Assembly (NCBI RefSeq): GCF_002502735.1
Contig: NZ_DAQC01000003.1
Location: 28,504 to 49,500, forward strand
Length of the DNA: 20,997 bases
Reading direction: 5' to 3'
Source: Methanoregula sp. UBA64
Lineage (GTDB): Archaea; Halobacteriota; Methanomicrobia; Methanomicrobiales; Methanospirillaceae
Positions 1 to 6,860 of the stretch are shown piece after piece. Both the position numbers and the translations under genes were made by a program. The notes under the pieces were generated by a model. That model made no database searches. It was not told where the DNA came from and saw only the letters and a list, made by a program, of their open reading frames with translations. Positions within the stretch are counted from its first letter, which is position 1. Each line of letters starts with the position of its first letter.

Positions 1-660
1 ACCTGGTGGCAGACCGAGACCGGCATGCAGATGATCACCACCATGGTTGGGGAACCCATGCGGCCCGGCTTTGTCGGAAAACCTGTCTGCGGGGTCGAGG
101 CCGATGTCGTGAACAAGGACGGCATACCGGTCCCTCCGGGCACCGGGGGCTTTCTGGCGATCAAAAAGCCCTGGCCGTCCATGATGCGCACGATCTACAA
201 GAACGACGAGCGGTACCGGAAGTACTGGGAGACAATCCCCGGCATGTATGCCGCAGGCGATCTTGCGGTCAAAGGGACTGACGGGTACATCATGGTGATT
301 GGCCGGGCCGATGATATCATCATTGTCTCGGGCCACAACATCGGGACGGCCGAAGTGGAGAGTGCACTTGTCTCGCATCATGCAGTGGCAGAAGCTGCAG
401 TGATTGGAAAACCCGATCCGATCAAGGGGAACTCCATCAAGGCGTTTGTGATCCTCCGCGTGGGAAACAATCCGAGCGAGAAACTCACCAAAGACCTTGC
501 ATATCACGTGAGGATCACGCTCGGGCCCATCGCGGTCCCGCACGAGATCGAGTATGTCGATAAACTGCCCAAGACCCGGAGCGGCAAGATCATGCGCCGG
601 GTCTTAAAGGCAAAAGAACTGGGGATGGACCCTGGGGATGTCTCGACACTTGAAGAATGA
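1..660 (+). CDS. acs: Acetyl-CoA synthetase (AMP-forming), C-terminal part, cut by window edge
   Basis: Activates acetate with ATP and CoA to acetyl-CoA through acetyl-AMP, in the cytoplasm. The reading frame is open from base 1 and starts inside the adenylation core motif TWWQTETG (bases 1-24). The hinge motif GRADD is at 301-315, followed by the mobile C-terminal domain with VSGHNIGTAEVES. Near the end is PKTRSGKIMRR, whose Gly-Lys lysine (codon 586-588) is the conserved catalytic, acetylation-regulated lysine of the family. These motifs are seen directly. The acetate preference is inferred from the TWWQTETG version of the motif and the neighbouring acetate transporter; a propionyl-CoA synthetase would look similar. 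About two thirds of the protein lies upstream of the window. Confidence 0.93.
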   Translation, partial: TWWQTETGMQMITTMVGEPMRPGFVGKPVCGVEADVVNKDGIPVPPGTGGFLAIKKPWPSMMRTIYKNDERYRKYWETIPGMYAAGDLAVKGTDGYIMVIGRADDIIIVSGHNIGTAEVESALVSHHAVAEAAVIGKPDPIKGNSIKAFVILRVGNNPSEKLTKDLAYHVRITLGPIAVPHEIEYVDKLPKTRSGKIMRRVLKAKELGMDPGDVSTLEE

Positions 661-663
661 CAG

Positions 664-674
664 GCATATAAAAA
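664..674 (+). promoter_or_regulatory. TATA-like box ahead of the acetate transporter gene
   Basis: GCATATAAAAATG lies just past the acs stop codon and about 55 bases before the transporter ATG. That would leave a leader of roughly 25-30 bases containing two Shine-Dalgarno sequences. It suggests the transporter can be transcribed separately from acs, although read-through from acs is equally possible over such a short gap. Confidence 0.4.
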
Positions 675-708
675 TGTACAAATACCTGGAAACGAAGGAG
701 AATTGGTA

Positions 709-717
709 ATGGAGTAG
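709..717 (+). other. Two-codon ORF (ATG-GAG-TAG) in the leader of the transporter gene
   Basis: A GGAG at 697-700 sits 8 bases before an ATG that is followed by one codon and a TAG. The GGAG inside this mini-ORF (711-714) is itself the Shine-Dalgarno for the transporter ATG at 724. The spacing of both SD/start pairs is good. It could be chance or a translational control element. Confidence 0.3.
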
Positions 718-723
718 GAAACT

Positions 724-1314
724 ATGCAGACCGACACGACACAGACGGCCACGGCCGTGAAAAACCTGGATATGACCGCGAACCCGGCGCCCCTTGGGCT
801 CGTCGCGTTCGGCATGACTACGGTGCTTTTGAACCTGCACAATGCAGGTTTCTTCGCACTCGGCTCCATGATCCTCGCGATGGGGATCTTCTATGGCGGC
901 CTTGCACAGGTGATCGCCGGGATCGAGGAGTGGAAGAAGAACAATACCTTCGGGGCGACCGCGTTTACCTCGTTCGGGATGTTCTGGCTGACGCTGGTGG
1001 CCCTGCTCGTACTCCCGAAACTGGGGCTCGCCGCAGCACCGGATGCAACATCGATGGCCGCGTACCTTGCCATGTGGGGGATCTTTACGCTCGTCATGTT
1101 CATCGGGACCTTAAAGGCAAACCGGGCACTCCAGCTGGTGTTCGGGACGTTAACAATCCTGTTCTTTTTGCTCGCACTTGGCGATGCAACCGGGAACAGC
1201 ACGATCACCGTGATCGCGGGATACGAAGGGATCCTCTGCGGATTCCTGGCAATCTACGCGGGTCTTGGGCAGGTCTTAAACGAGATGTACAAAAAGACCG
1301 TTGTGCCGCTGTAA
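724..1314 (+). CDS. Acetate uptake transporter, GPR1/FUN34/YaaH (SatP) family
   Basis: A 196-residue membrane protein of the AceTr family, which moves acetate/succinate with protons across the cytoplasmic membrane. The family signature NPAPLGL is at residues 20-26. Further family features are FYGGLAQVIAGIEEW (about 56-70) and the NTFGATAFTSFGMFW stretch (about 74-88). Six hydrophobic segments fill the rest, and the length is typical of the family. The ATG at 724 has GGAG 9 bases upstream. It follows acs by 63 bases, so uptake and activation of acetate are encoded together; acetate is a main carbon source for many Methanomicrobiales, which fix CO2 poorly. Family assignment is firm; the substrate is inferred from family and context. 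Confidence 0.92.
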   Translation: MQTDTTQTATAVKNLDMTANPAPLGLVAFGMTTVLLNLHNAGFFALGSMILAMGIFYGGLAQVIAGIEEWKKNNTFGATAFTSFGMFWLTLVALLVLPKLGLAAAPDATSMAAYLAMWGIFTLVMFIGTLKANRALQLVFGTLTILFFLLALGDATGNSTITVIAGYEGILCGFLAIYAGLGQVLNEMYKKTVVPL

Positions 1315-1324
1315 CCGGCGCCCC

Positions 1325-1334
1325 TCTTTTTTTA
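1325..1334 (+). terminator. T-tract terminator at a convergent gene junction
   Basis: CTTTTTTTA follows the transporter stop by about 11 bases, the usual U-rich archaeal termination signal. Its last bases overlap the stop codon (TAA on the minus strand) of the converging kinase-like gene. Confidence 0.55.
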
Positions 1335-2435
1335 TTGCTCTTCCGCCCGGTGGATCTTCTTTCGTTGCGCGATCCGGTACCCTGATATGACCAGGACGGA
1401 CGGCCCAAAACCGGCGTCAATTTCAGGATCGCCCGAGTCCACGTAAAGAGCCGGCGTCTCACGCAGCTTGTGCGGTGTAGCAACCACGATCACCCGGTCT
1501 GTCCCGACCCGCCGCACCACCGCAGGGCTGATCTGCTGGCTGCCCCGGCCAAGGATAAATCCCTGTGCCCCGATGGGGCTCACGATGATCCGGGCACCGG
1601 GATATTTTCCGGTAAGGGAGAGCAGCGTCTTCTCGTCTGCATCCGCGGCAATGATGTTGCCGTTTAGTGCCGCATCCACACCGAGAAGAGCTTTTGGCAT
1701 CCCGAGGCGGCGGGCGATCGCCTCGGTGGTCGTCCCTGCTCCAAGGATATAGAGCGTGTCCGGCAGCATCACTTCGGCCATGAACCGGGCGATCTCATCC
1801 TTTGCCCGCTCCTCGTCAGCCTCCTCGAATACCTGTTTTGCGGGTTGGGTCATGCCGGCCCGGGCCGCAACCCGGGCAATGCCGTACAGCCGAGTGGCAA
1901 GCGTGCCGGCCCGGTATGCCTCCTCGTCCACGTCAACCACGTCGCCGTCCGTGATCGTGTACGGCCCGGAAAGGATCCCTGCCGCAGAGGCCGGGTCAAC
2001 GGCAAAGACCGCGGAGTACATCTTCACCCCTGCCGGGATCCCAAGGACCGGCACGTCCCGGCCGGCAGCAGCAAAAACATCCCGGGCGGTCCCGTCGCCC
2101 CCGCAGAAAAGGATCAGGTCGGCCCCTTCTGCAACAACTGCACGGACAGCATTTTTTGTATCATCCGCGGTGCTCTTGCCTTTGGCGGTATACGCAATCC
2201 GGTACCGGGAGATCCCGCACTGCCTGAGCACGTCCTCCCCCATCTCCCCGCTGCAGGTAAGGAACGTGAGATCCGGGAGATCTTTTAGGGGTGCCAGTGC
2301 AGTCGCTGCACGGTCCTGTGCATGCGGTACGGCTCCCCGCTTTTGGGCCTCGTCTGCTTTCCCGTCCGTTCCCTTGAGGCCCACGGACCCGCCCATGCCG
2401 GCGACAGGGTTTATGATGAGACCAAGGACGGGCAT
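1332..2435 (-). CDS. ATP-NAD kinase-like protein (COG3199 / AcoX-type fold)
   Basis: A 367-residue protein of the NAD kinase/diacylglycerol kinase fold. The N terminus carries NPVAGMGG (residues 9-16) followed by GLKGTDGK. The nucleotide-binding GGDGT motif is at 112-116 and a PAGVKMYSAVF stretch follows near residue 135. This is the archaeal/bacterial COG3199 family, annotated as predicted ATP-dependent NAD kinase; its substrate is not settled. NADP formation is the obvious guess. It starts 9 bases after the trpB2 stop, so the two may be co-transcribed. However, the gap is nearly all T (on the coding strand) and there is no Shine-Dalgarno. The conserved N-terminal motif argues that the ATG at 2435 is nonetheless the right start. 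Confidence 0.85.
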   Translation of the reverse strand: MPVLGLIINPVAGMGGSVGLKGTDGKADEAQKRGAVPHAQDRAATALAPLKDLPDLTFLTCSGEMGEDVLRQCGISRYRIAYTAKGKSTADDTKNAVRAVVAEGADLILFCGGDGTARDVFAAAGRDVPVLGIPAGVKMYSAVFAVDPASAAGILSGPYTITDGDVVDVDEEAYRAGTLATRLYGIARVAARAGMTQPAKQVFEEADEERAKDEIARFMAEVMLPDTLYILGAGTTTEAIARRLGMPKALLGVDAALNGNIIAADADEKTLLSLTGKYPGARIIVSPIGAQGFILGRGSQQISPAVVRRVGTDRVIVVATPHKLRETPALYVDSGDPEIDAGFGPSVLVISGYRIAQRKKIHRAEEQ

Positions 2436-2444
2436 AAAAAAAGG

Positions 2445-3803
2445 TTATTCGATCTTCGGGATCCGCCCGAGGGCTTCTTTGATCAGTTCGTCCGGGTACT
2501 CGTAGTCCACGAGCTTGCCGGAATAGAATGCATCGTACGCGGTCATGTCGAAGTTGCCATGGCCCGTGCAGTTGAAGAGGATCGTCTTTTCCTCGCCGGT
2601 CTTTTTGCATGCGAGCGCCTCGTCGACGGCTCCTTTTACTGCATGGGAGGCCTCGGGAGCAACGATGATCCCTTCGGTCCGGGCAAAGGTCTGGGCCGCC
2701 TCGAATACCTCACTCTGGTGGTAAGCGACCGCCCGCATCACGCCGTCGTGGACAAGCCTTGATACTATGGGCGAGTCCCCGTGGTAGCGCAGGCCCCCGG
2801 CATGCATTGCCGGCGGGACAAAGTCATGGCCGAGCGTGAACATCTTCATGAGCGGGGTGTAGCCCGCCTCGTCGCCAAAGTCGTACGTGTAGAGCCCCTT
2901 GGTGAGACTCGGGCACGAGGCCGGCTCGACGCCGATGATGTCCACGTCCTTGTGCTTCCCGGTCAGTTTGTCCCCGGCAAACGGGAACGAGATGCCGGCA
3001 AAGTTCGAGCCGCCGCCCACGCAGCCGATCACTACGTCCGGGTACGCATCGACCGAGGCCAGCTGCTCGCGGCACTCAAGGCCAATCACCGTCTGGTGGA
3101 GACAGACGTGGTTGAGGACCGAGCCCAGTGCATAGTTCGTGTTGTTGTGGCTTGCCGCATCCTCGACTGCCTCGGAGATTGCAATCCCGAGCGCCCCGGG
3201 CGTATCGGGGTCTTTTGCGAGAACGGCCTGCCCGGACTTTGTCTTAGTGCTCGGGCTCGGGATACACTCCGCTCCCCAGACCTGCATCATGGATTTCCGG
3301 TACGGCTTCTGCGTGTAGCTCGACCGGACCATGTACACGGTACATTCCAGACCGTAGAGCATGGTTGCAAAGGACATGGCTGAGCCCCACTGGCCGGCGC
3401 CGGTCTCGGTTGCGATCCGCTCGATACCTGCCTTTTTGTTATAATACGCCTGCGGTATCGCAGTGTTGGTCTTGTGGCTCCCGGCCGGGCTCACGCCCTC
3501 CCACTTGTAGTAGATCTTTGCCGGGGTCTTCAGGAACTTCTCCAGCCGGTGGGCGCGGTAGAGTGGGCTTGGGCGGTAGAGCCGGAACACTTCCCGCACT
3601 TCCTCGGGGATATCCACGTACTTATCGGTCGTTACTTCCTGCCGGATCAGTTCCATGGGAAAGATCGCGGAAAGATCTGCGGGGCCGATGGGTTTGTGGG
3701 TCTGCGGGTGAAGCGGGGGGTCGAGCGGCGAGGGCAGGTCTGCCTGGACATTATACCACTTTTTTGGGATCTGCTCCTCGTCAAGGAGGATCTTGGTCTG
3801 CAT
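2445..3803 (-). CDS. trpB2: Tryptophan synthase beta-like PLP enzyme, TrpB2 type
   Basis: A 452-residue PLP enzyme condensing indole with serine (or a related acceptor) to tryptophan. The Schiff-base lysine is Lys111 in GSHKTNTA. The catalytic glutamate lies in TETGAGQWG (about 132-140) and the phosphate-binding GGGSN loop is at 263-267. The long N terminus (first ~75 residues), the GQWG variant and the extended C terminus are typical of the TrpB2 (TIGR01415) group rather than of TrpB1, which pairs with TrpA. No trpA is nearby, consistent with a stand-alone enzyme that salvages free indole. There is no Shine-Dalgarno before the ATG and the TATA box is only about 25 bases away, so the mRNA is probably leaderless. 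The COG3199 kinase-like gene follows. Confidence 0.93.
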   Translation of the reverse strand: MQTKILLDEEQIPKKWYNVQADLPSPLDPPLHPQTHKPIGPADLSAIFPMELIRQEVTTDKYVDIPEEVREVFRLYRPSPLYRAHRLEKFLKTPAKIYYKWEGVSPAGSHKTNTAIPQAYYNKKAGIERIATETGAGQWGSAMSFATMLYGLECTVYMVRSSYTQKPYRKSMMQVWGAECIPSPSTKTKSGQAVLAKDPDTPGALGIAISEAVEDAASHNNTNYALGSVLNHVCLHQTVIGLECREQLASVDAYPDVVIGCVGGGSNFAGISFPFAGDKLTGKHKDVDIIGVEPASCPSLTKGLYTYDFGDEAGYTPLMKMFTLGHDFVPPAMHAGGLRYHGDSPIVSRLVHDGVMRAVAYHQSEVFEAAQTFARTEGIIVAPEASHAVKGAVDEALACKKTGEEKTILFNCTGHGNFDMTAYDAFYSGKLVDYEYPDELIKEALGRIPKIE

Positions 3804-3816
3804 ACTAAGAGATTAC

Positions 3817-3846
3817 TTTGTACGAATATATACATTATGGTACAAA
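3817..3846 (-). promoter_or_regulatory. trpB2 promoter with TRP-box-like inverted repeat around the TATA box
   Basis: A perfect 7-bp inverted repeat, TTTGTAC (3817-3823) and GTACAAA (3840-3846), flanks a 16-base spacer containing TATATA on the coding (minus) strand. The TATA centre is about 25 bases from the trpB2 ATG, as expected of a leaderless start. Each arm holds five of six bases of TGTACA, the TRP box bound by TrpY in Methanothermobacter. Binding here would cover the TATA box and block initiation. The repeat is seen; TrpY control is inferred. Confidence 0.6.
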
Positions 3847-3961
3847 TTTGATATTTTTAGTATTTTTACGGGCGTTCAACGTATGCCCCCTACCGGTACA
3901 TAGTGATACCAAAACCTGCCGGCAAATTCCCGGACATACCTGTGAATAAGAAACGTCCCCG

Positions 3962-4615
3962 TTACCCGGAACGTTTCAGGTCCGGGTGTTCGTTCCTGAA
4001 CCGGATAAGGGAGTCGCAGAACTCGCCCAGGTACTCGTCCATCGAGAGGCTCCCTTCCTGGAACCGGCACTCTTCTTCCTCGATCACCCGTTCGATCATG
4101 TCCTTTGTCGGGAGGAGGAGGTCGAGAGGGATTTCGGCTTTTTTGGATCCCCGGACCATCGCTTCGCGGAAAAGGCCGATGCAGTACCCGACACGGTAGG
4201 TATAGGTATCCCGGGTCTTTTCCAGATAGCCGGCCACCCGGTCGGTCTCAACCGCAAGGAAGTCCTCTTTTACCTTGTCGTCATTGCACTTCCCGAGCAT
4301 GTACCGGTAGTGGGCATACGGGTACATGGTTTCAAGTTCGGTAGGCACGATCCCGCAGGTGCCGAAGATCACGATGTGGTACTGGGACTCATCGAAGACC
4401 TGCGAGATGATCATCCGGATGAGCTGGTGGCTCGGGCTCGTGCTGTACGGCTTTTTCATGGCGCAGGGCATAAAAATGGCAATTTTTTTGGGCTGCACCT
4501 CGTACTCGTCGATGATGTACCGGTAAGAATCCTCGAACTCTTTGAGGTAAAACGGGGGACCGGTGAGAAACGGCTTATTGCGGGAATCATCCGGTCCCTG
4601 CTGGGGTGGTGCCAT
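3962..4615 (-). CDS. ArcS-like core domain protein (DUF5591), stand-alone
   Basis: A 217-residue protein matching the catalytic core of archaeosine synthase ArcS, which modifies preQ0 at position 15 of archaeal tRNA. Residues 50-63 fit the ArcS signature as I know it, PC-x3-KPY-x2-S-x2-H, here with Pro50, Cys51, Lys55-Pro56-Tyr57, Ser60 and His63. Downstream, GIVPTELE and YPYAHYRYMLGKC resemble the LGLVPRELE / YP.A.Y region of ArcS. The TGT-like N-terminal domain and the PUA RNA-binding domain of full-length ArcS are absent. It lies 30 bases behind the GNAT gene, in line with DJ-1 and GNAT. Either it is a split ArcS working with a separate TGT protein, or a paralogue with another role. The domain is fairly sure, the function not. 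Confidence 0.72.
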   Translation of the reverse strand: MAPPQQGPDDSRNKPFLTGPPFYLKEFEDSYRYIIDEYEVQPKKIAIFMPCAMKKPYSTSPSHQLIRMIISQVFDESQYHIVIFGTCGIVPTELETMYPYAHYRYMLGKCNDDKVKEDFLAVETDRVAGYLEKTRDTYTYRVGYCIGLFREAMVRGSKKAEIPLDLLLPTKDMIERVIEEEECRFQEGSLSMDEYLGEFCDSLIRFRNEHPDLKRSG

Positions 4616-4645
4616 GCTCTTCCCTAGAGGATCGTCTGTCGGATC

Positions 4646-5242
4646 CTATGAATCACGCGGTCGGGGATCGGAGGTATGCCGGCAGGCGGTCTCCCACGCA
4701 CTCCGGTCCAGCACAAACCCGAGCGTTCCTTCCTCAAGTCCCGACCCGGGTGTTGTCGGTCCCGTACAGGTAAAGCCGGTCTTTTCAAGGACCCGGAGGG
4801 ATGCTTTGAGTTCCGGAAAGGTCGTTGCCATGATCCGCAGGATCCGGGGATAGGAAAAGACTGCCGGGATCATCTCCCGTACCGCCTCGGTGGCATATCC
4901 CCGGCCCTGGAATGCATCGAGCACCGAATACCCGATGAGCACGGTCCCCGGCTCATCGTATGCGGTCCCGGTCCCGCCGCTCCCGACAAGGATTCTTCTC
5001 TTTGCCTCCGGCTCGTCCAGCACCCAGTACCAGCAGGCAAAGAACGGATCGGTCTGTTCGGTCTCCATCCGGAGGAACTCGGCGAGGACTTCTGTGTTCA
5101 TTTCAGAAGGCGGCCAGGCTGCGGGGATCTCTGCATCCAGCAGCCGGGAAAGCTCCGTATGGTCATGGAGATCGGCGGACAGGATCTCACGGTCTGCAGG
5201 AATGAGATCGAGACGCCGGGTATGGAGACGGAGCCCGGTCAT
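4646..5242 (-). CDS. GNAT family N-acetyltransferase (RimJ/RimL-like)
   Basis: A 198-residue acetyl-CoA-dependent transferase. The N terminus LHTRRLDLIPAD is the usual RimJ/RimL-type beginning. The acetyl-CoA pyrophosphate loop QGRGYA is at 112-117 inside GYSVLDAFQGRGYATEAV, and ASLRVLEKTGF is the usual helix before the last strand. The ATG overlaps the stop codon of the DJ-1 gene upstream (TGATG), a sign of translational coupling. The acetylated substrate (protein N terminus or small molecule) cannot be read from the sequence. Confidence 0.88.
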   Translation of the reverse strand: MTGLRLHTRRLDLIPADREILSADLHDHTELSRLLDAEIPAAWPPSEMNTEVLAEFLRMETEQTDPFFACWYWVLDEPEAKRRILVGSGGTGTAYDEPGTVLIGYSVLDAFQGRGYATEAVREMIPAVFSYPRILRIMATTFPELKASLRVLEKTGFTCTGPTTPGSGLEEGTLGFVLDRSAWETACRHTSDPRPRDS

Positions 5243-5817
5243 CAGGCCGGCCCCGGAGGATAGTACGGGTAGTCCATCTGTTTCTGGATCGCGGCCCGTG
5301 CAGCAGGACCGGCGATCTTTTCTGCAAGGTACAGCCCCATGTCAATGGCGGCGGTCACGCCCCCGGCCGTGATCACGCGATCGTCATCCACAACCCGGTC
5401 TTTCGATACCTCTTTTGCAAATTTCCTGAGGATCTCCGTGAGGGCCGGGTTCGTGGTGGCCCGCCGGGTCTTGAGCATCCCCGCCGCCCCGGCGAGCAGT
5501 ACGCCCCCGCAGACCGCGGCAACGGTTGTTTTCCCCGGATCAATGGAAAGCCATGCGATAAACTTCCGGTCCCGGAGGAGGTCTGCTATTACGTTCCCGC
5601 CGGGAATGACAATGTAATCGAATCCCGAAAGATCCGGGCTGACCATGTCCACTGCAAGTTCAACGCCCTCGAACGACCGGATCCGTTCCTGCCGTGCACA
5701 GGTGCAGTATTCCAGATCCGGCACAAAGCCCCTGGTCCTGAGCCGGGTGAGCGGGTCGTACGCACCGGCAAAATCAAGGAGCGTCACGCCATCGTAGAGA
5801 ACAAATGCGATCTTCAT
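5242..5817 (-). CDS. DJ-1/PfpI family protein
   Basis: A 191-residue class I glutamine amidotransferase-like fold. Asp15 in YDGVTLLDF matches the acidic residue that supports the nucleophile, which is Cys103 in VAAVCGGVLLAGAAGML, the nucleophile elbow. This pattern resembles the isonitrile-hydratase / AraC-N-terminal branch of DJ-1. The histidine often found after the elbow (ATTHW-type) is replaced by Asn in ATTNPAL, so classical isonitrile hydratase activity is doubtful; a glyoxalase or stress role is possible. It is first of three minus-strand genes and overlaps the GNAT start by one base. An AGAAGGA sequence sits just before the ATG. Confidence 0.85.
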   Translation of the reverse strand: MKIAFVLYDGVTLLDFAGAYDPLTRLRTRGFVPDLEYCTCARQERIRSFEGVELAVDMVSPDLSGFDYIVIPGGNVIADLLRDRKFIAWLSIDPGKTTVAAVCGGVLLAGAAGMLKTRRATTNPALTEILRKFAKEVSKDRVVDDDRVITAGGVTAAIDMGLYLAEKIAGPAARAAIQKQMDYPYYPPGPA

Positions 5818-5928
5818 GAATCCTTCTGATAATACTGTATACCTCCTGGAAAATTATGCCTGCTGGATGATGCCGTGTGGGGAACGGTTTTGGCCCGCAA
5901 AATCCAATACCCGTACACCAGAGGGAAC

Positions 5929-6762
5929 ATGGCCGGGAACAGCAAAAATTCGGATAAATCCAATAATACCGGCTTCTTTTGCGGCAAGGCCGGCTATTAT
6001 GCCCGGTACCGCAGGGGCTACCCGGCAGAGGTCTTTGATACGATCGTTTCCCGGTTTTCGCTTGCCCCGGGATCGGCAGTCCTCGATCTCGGCTGCGGGA
6101 CCGGGAACGTGGCGCTTCCCCTTGCCCGGCGCGGCCTGAAGATCTATGCTGTTGACCCTGACCCGGAGATGCGCGAAGCGGGCCGCAGCCGGGCCAGAGC
6201 AGACCGGGTCCCCGGTATTTCCTGGCTTGCCGGCTCCGATACGACCCTTGGGGCCCTTGGCCTTCCACCGCTCCGGCTCTGCACCATGGGGCTCTCGTTC
6301 CACTGGATGGACCGGCCAGCGGTTCTTTGTGCCCTCGATACCCTGATAGGGCCCGGTGGGGGGGTAGCCTGCCTGAGCCGGACCGACGGGTTCTTCTCTC
6401 ACCTCCATGAGGGGTGGGGCCGGGCGGTAAAAGAGGTCCTAACGGAGATGCTCGGCGATTCGTGGGACTATTCGGGGCGCCTTAAAAAGAAGCTCGGCAA
6501 TGAGAAGGACCGGCATGAAGACGTCTTTGCCCGGTCCCCGTTTTCGGCCTTCGAAGTTGTGGAATTCCCGGTCCGCGAGACATTTACCGTGGACGAGATC
6601 ATCGGCCACCAGCTCAGCACCTCGTACATCGACCCGGTTCTTCTCGGCGAGCGCAATGCCGAGTTCCGCGACCGGCTCACCAAAAGCCTGCTTGCACTCG
6701 AACCTTCGGGAACATTTTCCAGTGAATCGGTGGTCCAGCTTATCATTGCGAAGCGGGCGTAA
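5929..6762 (+). CDS. Class I SAM-dependent methyltransferase
   Basis: A 277-residue methyltransferase of unknown substrate. Motif I VLDLGCGTGN is at 51-60 and the acidic motif II VDPDPEM at 75-81. AGYYARYRRGYP at 21-32 is the common N-terminal helix of the Methyltransf_11/25 group. LSFHWMD (around 122-128) is the post-II motif often seen in UbiE/trans-aconitate-type enzymes. I start it at ATG 5929 because GAGGGA lies just upstream; an upstream GTG at 5875 would add 18 residues without a Shine-Dalgarno. It is divergent from the DJ-1 gene and convergent with cofE, so it is a single-gene unit. Confidence 0.87.
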   Translation: MAGNSKNSDKSNNTGFFCGKAGYYARYRRGYPAEVFDTIVSRFSLAPGSAVLDLGCGTGNVALPLARRGLKIYAVDPDPEMREAGRSRARADRVPGISWLAGSDTTLGALGLPPLRLCTMGLSFHWMDRPAVLCALDTLIGPGGGVACLSRTDGFFSHLHEGWGRAVKEVLTEMLGDSWDYSGRLKKKLGNEKDRHEDVFARSPFSAFEVVEFPVRETFTVDEIIGHQLSTSYIDPVLLGERNAEFRDRLTKSLLALEPSGTFSSESVVQLIIAKRA

Positions 6763-6808
6763 CCCCCATCAGGATCCGGCGGAATACGGTGCCGGTAATT
6801 TTACCAAA

Positions 6809-6852
6809 CCCGGAACAAGTTCCGGGAATTAAAAAAAGAGGTTCTCGTTTTT
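6809..6852. terminator. Bidirectional terminator between methyltransferase and cofE
   Basis: A perfect 8-bp inverted repeat, CCCGGAAC (6809-6816) and GTTCCGGG (6819-6826), is followed by an A7 tract (6831-6837; T7 on the minus strand, serving cofE) and a T6 tract on the plus strand (6847-6852, serving the methyltransferase). It sits in the 98-base gap of convergent genes. Confidence 0.6.
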
Positions 6853-6860
6853 TAAAGGGC

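Noticed and set aside
675..680. TGTACA just after the TATA box of the acetate transporter, as a possible TRP box
   Set aside because: A single palindromic 6-mer is expected several times by chance in 21 kb (another is at 20760), there is no second arm, and the gene has no link to tryptophan.
5864..5876. Box C-like GATGATG in the gap before the methyltransferase, as a C/D box RNA
   Set aside because: No box D (CTGA) at a suitable distance downstream and no internal C'/D' pair.
5875..5928. Upstream GTG start for the methyltransferase
   Set aside because: No Shine-Dalgarno, and the ATG at 5929 has GAGGGA and fits the family N terminus.
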